64,000 bases of DNA, taken from assembly GCF_028389875.1 (NCBI RefSeq), contig NC_084702.1, forward strand, positions 59,932,553-59,996,552. The letters are read 5' to 3'. Positions 37,691-50,900 of the stretch are shown here, piece by piece. A program made the translations under genes and the position numbers. This DNA comes from Rhea pennata (taxonomy: Eukaryota; Chordata; Aves; Rheiformes; Rheidae). The notes below the pieces were generated by a model. The model saw only the letters and a program-made list of their open reading frames with translations, did no database searches and had not been told where the DNA came from. Each line of letters opens with the position of its first letter. Position 1 is the first letter of the stretch.

Positions 37691-37710
37691 GCTCTTGAAA
37701 GCTCTTGAAA
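37691..37710. repeat. Perfect 10-base tandem duplication
   Basis: GCTCTTGAAA occurs twice head to tail at 37691-37700 and 37701-37710. It is a small slippage event with no assigned function. Confidence 0.85.
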
Positions 37711-37770
37711 TCATCTGGGTTATTATTGGCTTTCAGTTCAGGTTCAACAGAGATAAGAGTTGCTCATAGC

Positions 37771-37827
37771 CTTTCCCTTTCTTTTTTCTTTCTTTCTTTC
37801 TTTCTTTTTTCTTTTTTTTTTTTTTTT
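37771..37827. repeat. Polypyrimidine (TTTC)n and poly-T tract
   Basis: Nearly 60 bases of pure plus-strand pyrimidine: CCTTTCCC words, several perfect TTTC units, then a run of T residues. Homopurine-homopyrimidine tracts of this type can adopt triplex structures, and they are also common neutral microsatellites. Confidence 0.92.
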
Positions 37828-37829
37828 AA

Positions 37830-40140
37830 CTTAGTAGTAGGTGTGGGCTGTAAAAGATTTACGTAAAAGTTTTGGGAGGTTTTCCACAGGCAGTTTGCCT
37901 TCCTGAAGAGAAAGATCTCTGTATGATAAGATTTGCTTAACAGGGAGCAGCACTGCAACCTTCCTGTCTTTGTTACTTTAGAGGGAATGGGGCCCTCTGC
38001 AATCTTATTTCCCTTATAACCTGTGCTGGCTCAATCCAAAATCTTTGCAAGCCAGATGGGACTAGGCTGTGGTAGCCTAAAAAAGAGCCAACGGGGCCAG
38101 ATTGGAGAAACACCAGTTCTGCTTGCCTCTCCCTTTAGCTTCATAGGGATTTTGAAGAATACCTCCTAATGTCTAGTAAAGCAGGATGTCTCCCGGGATA
38201 ACCATGGGCAGAAAGCCCTCATGGAATTAATTCCTTGGCAGATGTCTCTGCGCTGCTTAATATTTTGGTAACTCAGTGATACTAGTGTCTGACAGAGGAA
38301 AAAAAAATATTTCCTTCTGAAACCGCTGATTCAGCACGCAGTTGGGAACCAACGTAGTCTCATTTTGATCCAAAGTTTGTCAGAATAACTCTGGGAAAGG
38401 CAGAGGGAACTGAACCGTGATGTTCGTTACATCACCTTCACTGCAGGAGAGTACGAGGACCGCCTGGCGACTCCTCCCTCAGACTCTCCTTCGGGACAGA
38501 GCTGAGGACTCCACGGTACAGACTGCAATCAGGAGTTTCCTGTCCTTCTGCGGTCACAGTAAGAGCTAATGTGCACAGGGCTGACCACAGCCTGCCAGCT
38601 GGGGCGGGAACTAAAGCAAGGTAGTCTGAAATGCTCCTGGGTGGTGGTTAGCCATTAGGCTTGAGTCCCCATAGAGTTCTCCTTGGTAACGGTGTGATAT
38701 AGTGTTGTTACCACTACCATAATTAGCTGAATAACGTGGGAAATCTGTCGATATTTTTTGCTCACCAGTTGGCAAAGCATGTGTAGTGATTTGACAGCCT
38801 CTAGAGACAGTTGTTCAGTGTGTTTGTAAATGTTCTGGTTTGTTGGGAATTTCTTGTCTCTCTGTCAGAGCATTATTTATTCATTCATTTTTTTTTCAGT
38901 GTTCAAATAAATCTAATTATTACTCCATCAGTTAATAAGGTATCTATCACAAAGGACAGTGTCATGTATCAACTTCCATGACGCTTAATGTTGAATTTTT
39001 TATATCGGTAGGCGTTGTACTGTAGAGAATAACTCTCTCCCCTGAAGGAAGAGAATGTCACAAGACGGAGCTAGCGGTTGGTTTCTCCCCCAGGCTGTGG
39101 TTAGTAGTGATCAGTGTCTGTCGCTCGTCCCTAATTTTTGATATTGTCTCGTTGTTTGTGGGGCCCGTAAAGCAGGAGCTGTCTGAAAGAAGTCCTCCCT
39201 CTACCTTCTCTCCTTTGTATGCTTTGAATAGCTGCTCCCTTGCAAAAGGGTGGGGAGAAATCAATAACTCTGCCCTCAGTTGTGACTAATTTGCTTGTGC
39301 TGGGTGACAAGTGATTGATTTGCCTCATCTCCCACTCAGAGGGAGCCACAGCTCTTCTATTCATCCTGTACAATGGGGAGAGAAGAGTGAAAAGTGTTGT
39401 ACAAGAGGCAAATCTGATGGCACGTGTCCCTCTGCATAGCTCCCTGCTGCTGCTTTAATGAGGATGTCTAAGGAGTAGACCTGCAGCCATACCTTTAGCT
39501 GCAGATCTGTGTCACCAGATACTGATGGTATCAGTGTTGGAGTGTGTACTCATGCTCTTTTATCAAAGACTCTTAATTCATTTGAAAGGATTCATAGGTC
39601 CATACATACAAAGGTTATTGGATTCTCTCTGTTCTTTTGCTCAGAAGTGCAGAGTAATTGTCAGCAAAATTAAGAAATGGGACACTTTCCAGCATATGGA
39701 GAGACACTAGAACCATTTCTCTTCATTAAAAAGTACAAACTGAAGATGAAAACAGTAGCACATCCATTATGTATGCTGCATATTGTACTTTTGGTAACTT
39801 GTGGTTTGCTTATTTTAATAATACAATGCATCTTTTCTTTTGAGTTATCCTTAAATCAAACAGTTGAGTAAATTACTGCTATTAAGACTATGCAGAAGAA
39901 GAACTATATAAGCTTTCTGTCAGGATCTAAAAAGAAAGAAAACTGTTTAATCATAACAGATTGGAATATTGTTTAACGAGTTTACTATTGTACTTTACCA
40001 TAAAACTAAACTTACCTATAAAATTAAAAGTGACTTTTGACATCTATTTTTAATATTATAACATTGGCTCTATGATGGTATGTTGGGAAAAAGAAGAGGT
40101 TAAGTCCAGATATCTAGTAAAGATAAATTTACTTTATCTT
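37830..40140. other. Non-coding DNA, no gene recognised
   Basis: No domain-bearing frame, RNA gene or repeat family was recognised. Scattered CpG occurs near 38400-38550 without island density. Open frames near 39107-39373 lie over each other on both strands and are read as chance. Confidence 0.6.
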
Positions 40141-40199
40141 TAAAAGTAAATAAGTAAATAAGCAAGTAAATAAGAAGATAAAACTTAGTAGCAGAGCTC

Positions 40200-40228
<29 letters not shown>
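40141..40228. repeat. (AAGTAAAT)n tract followed by an A29 homopolymer
   Basis: At 40141-40182 the words AAGTAAATA and close variants repeat about four times. After an 18-base interval (GTAGCAGAGCTC is its clear part), 29 consecutive A residues occupy 40200-40228. The long A run on the plus strand could be the tail of a processed retrocopy in plus orientation, but the upstream sequence shows no recognisable coding remnant or polyadenylation context that I can name. A simple A-rich microsatellite cluster is the default reading. Confidence 0.9.
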
Positions 40229-40229
<1 letters not shown>

Positions 40230-40231
<2 letters not shown>

Positions 40232-43200
40232 CAGACAAATCAAAAGAGACTGAAGAAGTCAGATGCAAGTTTTAGGAAATTATATTAATTTTCATTAGGA
40301 TTCTAACGGGTCAATATATAATTTTCTGGGAAGTGTAACTTCCCAAAGCAAAACTGAAATTTTGTTAGAGATGATTGGACTATTCATACTTATGCATAGT
40401 GAATCATTTACAGGAATATTTTTAGAATTATTTTAAATTGTTTGTAAACACAGTGTGATTGGTTAATGTTTCAAGCATACTTCTTTCAGCCTAAGATTTT
40501 CTTGCTTGGTGTTCCTATTGCTTTCATTCAAATATTCACTGCTTGTTCTTGCTAGTGGTAGTATTGCTATAACCTTTTGCAGCACCACTGTTCTGGGCAG
40601 GGTGCACACATACTGCAATACAACAGGCCTTATGCCTAGGAGCTTAAAGCCTAAGTATGTAATGAGACAACATGCATACGCCGTTCACTGCAGAATGTTA
40701 GTGATATTTCTTGACAGATAGTTGTGTATATCACTTCAGAACTGAGGCATTGCAGCAAACCTTGCACAAATACCTACTTGTGTAATAATTTACAGACATA
40801 TGGCTTTCAGGATCAGTCTTATACAAAAGCTCTCATCTTTGCTGGCACATTAGGGACTGAACCAGAGAATTAAAGCTAAGGACTAAAGCTTGTATTGCAA
40901 TGGTGTGCAATAAAAAGGATCATTAAATGCATTGCACATTTCTGTCCTTCTCTTGCGTTTTCCATTCCCTAAGCAAAGACACAGATCTTGTTCCCTTCCA
41001 TCACCTTCTCTCGTCAGCTGCCTGTCCTTCACAGCCAAGTTGCCCACTCGCTCCTGAACAGGTACAAGAATGCCCTTGGCTGCGTACCCAGTGAGTGTAT
41101 CTGAGGCCATCCATTGCTTGGGAGCAGGTCATCCACATCATCATTTTGGTGGCAGCCTCCCTCATTGGCACGGCTGGTTCAAGGTACTAGTGTGTGTCTG
41201 GCAATGGGCAGGGACAGTGACATCCCAGTCCTCCTCTGAAAAGGTGCTGCCTGCTGCAGTGATCCTTGGTGTACCAAACTGCTCAGTGGGCTCCTCATGC
41301 CCTGTGTAGTGCAAAGCTTGTTTCTGTTGCTTGAAAAGGGCTTGGTTTTGTCTCCAAGGTTTTAGCAACCCTACATTTTCTGGGCACTGGGCAGAGAAAA
41401 AGACATGCAGTGGTTAAGTATGCACCGAGAAACCCCCACCCTTCCAAACAAAGAGCTGTAGTGAGCTGAAAACACCCATTTTATTGGAGGAGATGTTTGT
41501 GAATAGCTTTTTGTGTTATTGAGTCATCTCTGAAGCTGAAATTTAACTAGCGCAGACTGAGAGAGAACAGTGATGGGAATACTAGCCCAGTGTTTGTGAG
41601 AGAGAGTTTTGTTTTCTTCTTTGGCCATGAGCTTCGTCGTTGCATCTTCCTACCTTCAGTTTTCCATCTATTATGAAGAAATAAAAGAACTTCTGGATGT
41701 CGGGAGGATGTTGCAAGGATAAATACTCTACAATATTTCCATTATCTAATTTGGAGAGGAAGATCCTCACCCTCAGCCTGAATGCCTGAAGGACATTATT
41801 GTTCATTTTTGAATATTTGCTCCTTTGGTAGTCATTATATTGATATGAATTATGCTGAGATTTTTAGGAGGATGGAAAGCAAAAGTACATAGGAACTCTA
41901 CAGTAATTTACTATTTATTTGTACTTCATTTCAAATTTTACAGTTTGGAAGTTTTGGTATTTTTTTCTATTTTTTCCTCTTAAATTGCAGTTGAAAAGCT
42001 TCTTTCAGAACCTGATTCAAAGTTTATGGAATCCAACTTAGGTCTTTCCTATGTTCTCAGATATCACTGGAACAGGTTCTTGAGAAGAAATGTCAGGTGT
42101 TAACAGGGAGTGGCAGTGAAAACGTTTACTAACAAAGGACTAACTTTACATACGCTAACCAGTAATAAACAACATCGATACAGGTAGCAAGGTCTCTCAG
42201 TCTAGGCTAATAAGCCTTGTCATGTCAAAATGTTACCTCTGACCTGTCCTGTCCACCTCATTGGGGTGACTCCAGCCCAGTGCCAGCGTACGGCCCTGCA
42301 CAGGTAGCACCCACTGGCACTGTCCTGCCAGCTGGTGAAGGTGCTGGCAGGCGCAGCCACCAATTTGGAGTGAGGACAAGTGAAATGAAATAAAACTAGA
42401 CTGGAATCAACTGCTAATAGCTACTGCTGTTGGTTCTTCTCCTAGTTCTGTTGAAAACTCAGCAGCATTTCAACCTGTGGTCCACGGAGTTCTTCAAAGG
42501 AAGTGTTCTTGCAGCAGTGCTAAGGAGTCAGGGGAAAGCAATTAAGGAAAGAAATTGTATTGGTATTGCCCGTACAAGCTCCTGGCATTGGCTATGTGGT
42601 GGCCGTAGGAAAACTTTAAGGAGTCCACAAATCAAGACAGGTCAGAAATGCTTTGTTAATCACTGGTAAAGCTCTCCAAGGTCAGAGTGAGTGTTTCAGA
42701 TTCTTATCTGATGAACCAAAGCATTGCTTTTAATATGCTATAAAATTGCTTCCACCATAAGAGAAAATCAGAGTAACCTGGAGCCAAATACCAACTCACA
42801 GTGCACTTGAAGTGATTTAAAAATCACTGGTTGGTGTGACTACTGATCAAAAAATTGCATTTTGTGAGAAGAACAGTCATTAAGGTCAGACATGAATCTC
42901 ACTGGGTCACGAGAGTGTATGTTTGTTTGAGAAGTTTTATGTTCAAAAGCTGGGGAAGTAATCCCTGCTCCTCGATGTCAGATTTGAGGGTGCCTTTGCA
43001 ATAAGATTCTGCGTGAAAGCTTTGTGTCGTCTCCTTCCTGCCAGTGTGATGAACTAGGGAATTTCCTCTGAAAAATCTCTTGTTCCTACCAATACGTATG
43101 CCTGGAACAGAACTGGACAAACTTTCCTATTTCAGCATCAGGAAAAAAAATACTGCTCTGCTTATGAAACTCCTAGCTGGAGAGGTTTGAGCTTGGGTTG

Positions 43201-44740
43201 CAATTTCAGCAGGAACCGACTCGCTCAGGGCCTGTGAGACAGCAGCGCAGCTCTGCTGGGGCAGAGAGAAATTTTTCCCTTACTATTAAGGACTGTTTGT
43301 AGTTTTTGAACCTTCGTAGGGAAATACGAGAATGTGAAAAAACTATTTTTGTTTCCCGTAAAAACATGTCTTGTAGACTCAAGAAGGAACAGTATAAGAG
43401 TTTCTAGATCAAATGACATAGCTGTCTCCTTTTGAACAACACCTGTTGCTGGACATTTCAGGACAAAAGAAAATTAATCCTTTTCTAACCTCATCATTGT
43501 AAACAGACAGAGATTTCCCCACAGAAATTTGTTTCTTTCTAACCTCTTTCATATCATGTTCTTCCCTATGAGAAATCTGATTATGAGGATTAAAGCAAAA
43601 AACCTAAGAGCCGGGGTGGTAGAAGTATTCCTAGAACCTTCAAAAATGTTCTTGTGGACATAAACTTTGAGGTGTTTTGGTTTCATGCTGTTCTTTAAAT
43701 TTTAATGTTAGGCCCTAAGGATCTTATATGAAAGATGACTCCCCCACCCCCAGACCGAGTAGTGAGATAATTTGTTGTTTAATCTGGACGTAGGTTTTAA
43801 CTAAATTATTACCTTGTACTAAGACAAAGTTTACTAAGCTTATAGCACAGACAATACTGCTGAGAACAGTATTCTCAGATGCTAATATGCACATAAAGTA
43901 AAAGACTGCTTATTTCTTCCCTCAGGTTATTCTTAGTAAAAATAAGTTTGTTTTTAGGGGCTCATTCTCAAAAGCTTTGATTTTTCCTGATATGTCTCTT
44001 ATTAAACAAAACTGATTCTAGGGAATTTAACAACAGCAAAAAAAACCAAACCCAAACAGATTTTAAATGGCAGAAATACTAAGCATTAGGTAAAAGTTCC
44101 AGTTTAATATACAGGGAAGTTAAAACTATTACAGATTTTTGCCAGGCTTAGCACACAGCCTGTAGTCTGTTGAGCCACCTTTTCTTCTGATTGACTATGA
44201 GGCCCAGAATTTGTGGTGGGCTTTTAAATTCTGCGCTGAATTGAACCTGCTGAGTAACAAGAAAGATCTGCTCCCTGCTATTGCATGTCTTAAAAAGAGG
44301 TAATGAAAACAGGAGCTGGTGAATCAATTCTTGAATTAATACAGCATTAGAACAGTGAGGAGAATAAATCCGTACCGTCAGGCAGGCATCTCAGCTTTTT
44401 CTCAGGTATTCTGAGTCCTTTCAGACACCTGCAACACCTTTGGGAACAGCAGGGCAATGGTGGGTTTTAAAGCACCTGCAGAAGCCGTGCTCTCTCAGAA
44501 ATCCTGTCTCCAGGAACTTCACTCTGAGGGGGAAAAAAATATTTTTCAGAAACATGTTTCAGCAGACATATTGGGGAATAATGTTAGCGCTACTGCAGGC
44601 ATTTTGGAATTACAAGGATAGAGGACACGTAAGGCCTCTTTCCGTTCCAGCCCCTTCATTAAAAGCGCCCTCACTGGATTGCAACTCTGGACTCACTGCA
44701 TGTATTATGCAGACCTTAGCCTGCCTCTGATGCGTTTGAC
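40230..44740. other. Non-coding DNA, no gene recognised
   Basis: No gene or repeat family was recognised. Frames near 41070-41368 and 42430-42669 are short and domain-free. A modestly GC-richer patch near 42240-42360 contains few CpG. Confidence 0.6.
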
Positions 44741-44746
44741 GGAAGA

Positions 44747-44777
44747 GAAATGAACAATGCCGAAAATGAACAATGCC
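44747..44777. repeat. 16-base near-perfect tandem duplication
   Basis: AAATGAACAATGCC occurs twice, at about 44748-44761 and 44764-44777, with a period of 16 bases. It is a small slippage duplication. It places several ATG triplets close together but does not open a notable frame. Confidence 0.8.
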
Positions 44778-44870
44778 AGGTACTTCTATGAATCTGACTT
44801 ACAATATTGTCACGCTGCTTTTCTGTAAGCGTGGCTCTTTGGAATTCAAGTGCTGTGTTTTTTGTTCATG

Positions 44871-44967
44871 TGCATGTATATATATATATACATGTGTATA
44901 TATATATACATGTGTGCTATATATATATATATGTGTGTGTATATATATATGTATACATACACACACA
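44871..44967. repeat. Compound TA/TG/CA microsatellite with an 18-base higher-order period
   Basis: Nearly 100 bases of alternating purine-pyrimidine sequence. CATG occurs at 44873, 44891 and 44909, exactly 18 bases apart, with alternating TA tracts between. The block 44873-44894 is a perfect palindrome. The tract then continues as TA, TGTGTG, TA and finally CACACACA. Such a tract can form cruciform or Z-DNA and is likely polymorphic. Chance frames on both strands translate it as tyrosine-isoleucine repeats. Confidence 0.93.
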
Positions 44968-44969
44968 TT

Positions 44970-47900
44970 ACAAAGTGGTTTTGGAGTAACCTTCGAATAT
45001 TAGCAGTGACGTGTACCAGTGCCCTTGGAATGGGAGGCAGAGTGGCTGGTGTGCTAGGGCAGATAACAGGCTGTGAACTAGGACAGCGGTCTCCCGAAAT
45101 GTTTTGAGGCCGCCAGCAGGCAGGAATGCAAGTAGTCTCTCCTCCCTGGTCCAGTGTGGGGTGTTCCTCCAAAACACTCCCTTCGTGCTTGTCTGTGAGA
45201 TGCTGGACAGAGCTGGGTGATGCTGCCTCAGCCCCGAGCTCGTCATCTGCCTTCCCTGGCCAACATCTGGGGCTCTTGCCTGGAGGCGGCTGAGGATGTG
45301 GGGCTTGGAGAGGGAACATCACCGGAAAAAGGCAGAAGATGGTCTTGTGGAGGGAAAGAAAGTGCTATGGGATACTGATATGGCTGGAATTAGAGAGGGA
45401 TGTGAAAAAGCCCTTTCGTTCTCTAGAGGACGAGAAGAGGAGCAGTAGGAGGATTCACATGTCTTGTGGGACAATTGGTAAAAGAGAGGGGAAAGAGGGC
45501 TTGTGTGAGTGTGAATGTGTCATCAGAAAAGAAAAATGGGCCCTCCTCTCTTAGCATGTTCCCGTCCTTTTCAGACTGATTTTTCTGCATCAAGGTGCCA
45601 AAAGATGACATTTTAATCATATTTTTGGTGTAGTTGCTTCTGTTATCTTATTTGATCTTACTCATGGTTAGAATGATTTGTTTATATTTACTACAAAATT
45701 TGCTGCAGCCTCTTCTCTAGGATGTTCAGACACAGGCAGACTTTAAATAATAACTTTAAGTCCTTAGAGCAATGACAGTACAATGCTCTGGGAAGAATTC
45801 CTTCACAGTCACAGATGGTGCTGAGGAAATATTTCACAATGAATAATTTATCCAGCAGACAAATGTAATGTTCCCAGCTAGTTCATGAACAGAACATGAA
45901 ATTATTTGTTATTCAAAATTATTCATGCTTTTTTTTTCAGCAAATGATCCTCTGCATCTGGTAGATAACCAGTTTCTTCCAATAATTGTGATATAGATGA
46001 TGTGCTCCATTGGTAAGCTTTATAAAATACTAACTGCTCTTTCTGTTCTCAGTCAATTGGGTGGCATATTTACCGCCTTGAATGACACTGTGTTGAGAAC
46101 CTGTCCGCATGATGTGACCGGCTGAGAGGAAAATTAGCTGGGTATGAGTCCAAAGAGGAAATGGGGAAAAAAAACCCCACAATACAAGTGATGAGATAGC
46201 TTCCTAAAATGCTAGACAAGTATGATTTTAAAACAGATTTCATTCCCATTGTGCACTATGTAAGAAAAATAAGTAGCCCAGGGTCTTTTCAAAATGAGGA
46301 AACTAATTTCATTGTTGAACCAGATCTGTTAAACATTAATTAATAAGACAGATTATCTCAGTTTCCAGAAGATGACTGATAGGCTCACAGTAGAGCCATG
46401 CATGTCTAGCTTTACAAGAGAAACCTATTTAGAGTAAAAGATTTATTTCAAAGAGAGAATTCCAGGAGGATGGTATATATTTTAAGTGTAATATTCTGTT
46501 TCACTGACTACAATAGTAGTAATCTGTTAACCTCTGAGGCACCACATCTTAGGGACTCATAAATACAGTTGCAAAAATTGATGAAAACATATAAAAATAA
46601 TAAAAACCTCACAGTCACTGTTGAAGAACTTATTGAGGAAATAGAATGCTCTTTCCAAGGTACATGAAGAGGCAGATAATGAAGCTAGAGTTTGTGTATA
46701 AACACAGAATAAAACCATGCAATGAAAAGGAATCAGTGCAAGCAATAAAGCAACTCACCCTAAATGATATCTGGGACTATGCTTTAGTAATCACTGGCAG
46801 CTTCATCGTATGTCAGACACAGAGTCTATTGGATTCCCAGAGCAAGTACAAATGATACAACCTTGCAGTGATAACAAGTCCCTGCAAAGGTATCTCACTT
46901 GTTTACTTGGATAGTGTCTCCAATCAACCTCCCTTCCATCATATAGACCTGTGGGAATGTGCTGACATTTATGCCTGGACGAGCTGGTTTGCTTAAGATT
47001 TTAGTCTCGGCTATTTAGCTTCACGTGCTAGCTAGCCCATTTTCCTAGCTTGAGTGCCTTGATGCTGCCAGTCTACTGCAGTTTCCTGATTTCCTCTGTG
47101 TGCCTGAGAATGGAGATATTCTTACATTGTTTGACAAGGGCTAGAGGAGCACTGCTTCTGCTGCACTGCGGTGGGCCAGAGCCCAGGAAGCCCGAGTATC
47201 TCACGTGGGCAAGGGTGGCAGCAGCAGTATGGATATGGGTGTCTGTAGGTACTTGTGCACTCAGGTTAGCTGTGCAATAAAAGCATGTCCCATGAAATCT
47301 GTTGCATCTTGCAGAGGAGATTTGTTCCAGTTCTATTTACTCACTGGGATCAAACGGAGCCCCCTTAACCAATTCTAGTACGGGAGTGTGGTGTTTGACT
47401 CAGACAGCAATGCTCTTCCAGGCTGCTTCCCCCTGCTTTAACTGCTCTCCCCTACCTAGAAAGGAGCTGGGGGAAATCCCAGCCAAATGCTGACAACATC
47501 AGCATGTGCGTTCACGTACAGAATGCAAAGGAAGCTGTTTAAAAGGAGAAGCACGTGAGCTGCACAATGGATGATAGTGGTACCTGGCACATGCAGACCA
47601 AGTAGTTTTCTAAATTAGTTCCTAACAAAACTGGTAATAAGCTAGAATTAGGAGAGGATTCTAATCAATGACTGTCATTGCTAGCCATGTTAGAGCCCCA
47701 AGACATTATGTCCTGTGATGATGGGTTGAAGTCCCCTCATCTACCCAACCACTCTTTCCATCACATACAGGCATGGTGTGATAACAAATGTCCAACCTGT
47801 GTGGACACAGGGTTCTGTGTAGGAGATGAAGCCATGGGATGATAACTGAAGAACAACAGCATGACAGTGGCAAGGCCAGAATTCTTTATTCTTTTTCTGT

Positions 47901-50900
47901 AGCAATTACATCTGGACTAATAATAGCAGTGATTTATCTATTCAGTTGGTAAGGTTTAAATTATGCTAACAACAATTCTTGGCTTGAAGTTTCTCTTTTG
48001 CCCAGGACAATAGTTTGAGTGTAGCATAGTGGCTATGTCTAAACCTGAGCAGAGCTTAACTGTGCAACCAAACTTAAGCCATTTTTAACTGAGCTCTCCA
48101 GTTATGGCTCATTTACAGCTCCACTGATTTCCCAGCAAGATGACTCCAGTTAGCTCTTCCATGGCTTTTCTTTTCCCTGACAGGATTTGCAGGCTGCCAT
48201 GACTTGGCTGCTGGCCAATGATGGGGTTTATGTGAGAAGAAGATGAGGTCAGGGCAGCGTGGGCAGGAAGGTGTCCAGGTGACATGGTGAGCTGGTGGTA
48301 TGAGTAAGCCTGCCTCGCGTCCTTATAAATATGAATGTTCAGGTTTTAATCTCTCCCACCCCAACCATGCACAGAGCTCCCTGTTGGAGAACATGTGCCT
48401 CTCCCCAGGCTCAAATGAGAGTGTGGGTCAGCAACTGACAGCATCCATGGCTGGACAGGCAGAGCTCCGGCGTCTGTCCCTGCATTAACACGATAGTGTG
48501 GATGTAGTATAAGGGCCCCTTTTGTAACCCTACCTGGAATGCATCAGAGGCTGAGTTATCAGAAGCAGCTTGAAGATTAAGAGACTGAGCTCACTGACTT
48601 CAAGAGGCTTTGGATTAGGGTATAAATTTCTACTGAATTTGAGCAATGCTGGTAGAATTTATTATCATGACTGCAAATGAATAAAAGAGTAACTCAGGTC
48701 AAGATCCTGCTCCCGGTGAAGCTAAGTAGAAGTTCTTTCTAAATTATGTGGGAATCTAATTAAGCTCAATAACCTAACACATTAATATGCTGTTAAACGG
48801 TTCTAGATGTACATACACATACTGATCATGTTCCTTAAGTATTCTTCAGGATCTACTGTGGCACATGAAGGTGTTTCATGCATTCACTGAGTGTCATGGA
48901 ATACCTTTGCATACTCTGGCCATTTAAATGCAAAAACCCCAACACAATTGTGAGGAAACTTCTAGTTTCCTTGAGTGGATAGAGATACAAGAAAACAAAG
49001 AAATCTTGTATGGTTTGCCTACTGTTTAACTTGCAAATGAAAGGCTTTCCAAAGATTTATCTTGTCAAACACTGTGGTATAATGGGGGAGTGAATAGCTT
49101 CATGGACCAGTGAAGTGTGATCCTTCATGAATCCATGGTAGTAGAAATAGATGAATACTGTACATAGAAGCCTGTATATTCACTTGCTATATTCAAAACA
49201 TGAAATATGATCTATATTTAGATAATTGCTGTTCATTTTATCATGAAGTATTTGATAAATATACGAAATAAATGAGAGTCAGACCCCAAAATATTACTAC
49301 CTAAGTTTAAAATTTGTGTTCATAAAGCTCCATAGAATACTGTGGAAAGTACTGGAATAGAATATGTCTAGGGTAAACGAACTGGTGATTTTCTATAAAG
49401 GAGACTGATGGAGTTGTGACATCAAGTAGTCGTATTCAGTACTCTTGAAATGAATCTTTTCTCCAGCTAATTTTTCAGTTCTATTACCTTAAAAAGTGAA
49501 AAAACTTTAAACATGGTCATTCTTCCAATCTGGCAAATGGCTGTTTTTCCTTGCTGCTATCAAAACATTTAAATTGCTTAAAAAGACAGGAATATTTTAA
49601 TCTTTACTGAATGGAGATATCAATCTCCAAAAATTTTCATATCCTTTTTAGTCCATTTATATTTAAATGTATTCTTTGGAACTCTTTTTTCATTTCACAG
49701 CCACAATTTCTAGTGTATATGAAGGTTCACAAATCAGTTCCCTACTTTAACATTTTTGAACCTCACCAGAACTTCAGTAACAGCATTATGGTCAGGATTA
49801 CTGGTTTTGGGTAGCCTTGTGCTATAGCTTCCTGAAGTGAGGGTACTACACGTGCCGCTGCCCAACAGGGCATCTTGGCTAGCAAGGCTTATCTTGCCTT
49901 TCAGTTCTGCACGTGCAACTTGACAGTTCACCTCTATGGCAGCCTAAGTGAGGGGGGCACTTCTGACCTCAGCAAATGATGCATTTATGCCTCTGGCTAT
50001 GAGAATTGATTATCACTATCTTTCACTGTCTTCAGTGTGTTATTAGCTACACAGCAAGTTCTCTATTATACCATAAAACCATGAATATCAACAGGTGAGT
50101 GAGTGAGTTTATGAAATATCTACATTTGTAACTCACACTCCACAGGTGAAACCTTGGCTTATTGAAAGGAATCAGTTTTGGCATCGCCTTCAACCTCAGG
50201 CAGTACTCTATTCATGAAACACTGCCTGCTGCCAGACGGCTGTCTGTCCTAGGCACAGGGCAATATTCTACTTGGGCTGATCTGCCTGTCTTCTCAGTAC
50301 AGCTGCCTACTAAAACAAAGGTGAGTGCTAGCCCATCGCAGACAGCTTAGCCTACCTAGCACAGGTACTCTCTGGGAATCCCAGATACCTATTTTGGTTG
50401 CTTGTATGGGATAAAGCCTTTGCCTTCGCTGTTGGTGTTACCTATACCAGAGGGATTAAGCTGGCATGGCAACATAACACATGCTGCAATTACAGCTTAA
50501 TTTTGCTGGGTGAATGTAGTTGGACCAGGGCTATGGAGTGCAAAGCTTACTGGAGTTTGCCTGCTGAGACCTCATCTGCAAAGGCAGAAGCAGTCTGATA
50601 GAAGAGCAAAGTGGGGAATATGCAATTCTTTATGGTGAGCCAGGATCCTGCCTGATAGAGGGCAGTTCTTTACTACAGCCTGATTTTCAGCATAGCTGCT
50701 CAGTGCTCTTTGCAAGCAGGTACCTCTGCAGTGCCTCAAACTGGACAAGCAAAAAGTAAAAGAAAGTTGAGCTGCTTTTGAAATCATACCCTGCCATGGT
50801 TCAGCACATCTCCTGATAAGGGTCTAGACTGTTTCATCTAATCTTCAGTGTTACGGTTTCTGAGTTAGTCGTTTCATTTCCATTTGCACTGAAAACGGAT

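Noticed and set aside
44320..44345. Word resembling the start of a known brain microRNA (AGCTGGTGAATCA)
   Set aside because: The internal bases of the mature microRNA are missing and no hairpin partner is visible nearby.
44846..45322. 158-codon minus-strand open frame
   Set aside because: Part of it is a translated TA/CA microsatellite (tyrosine-isoleucine repeats) and the rest is proline-rich without a domain.
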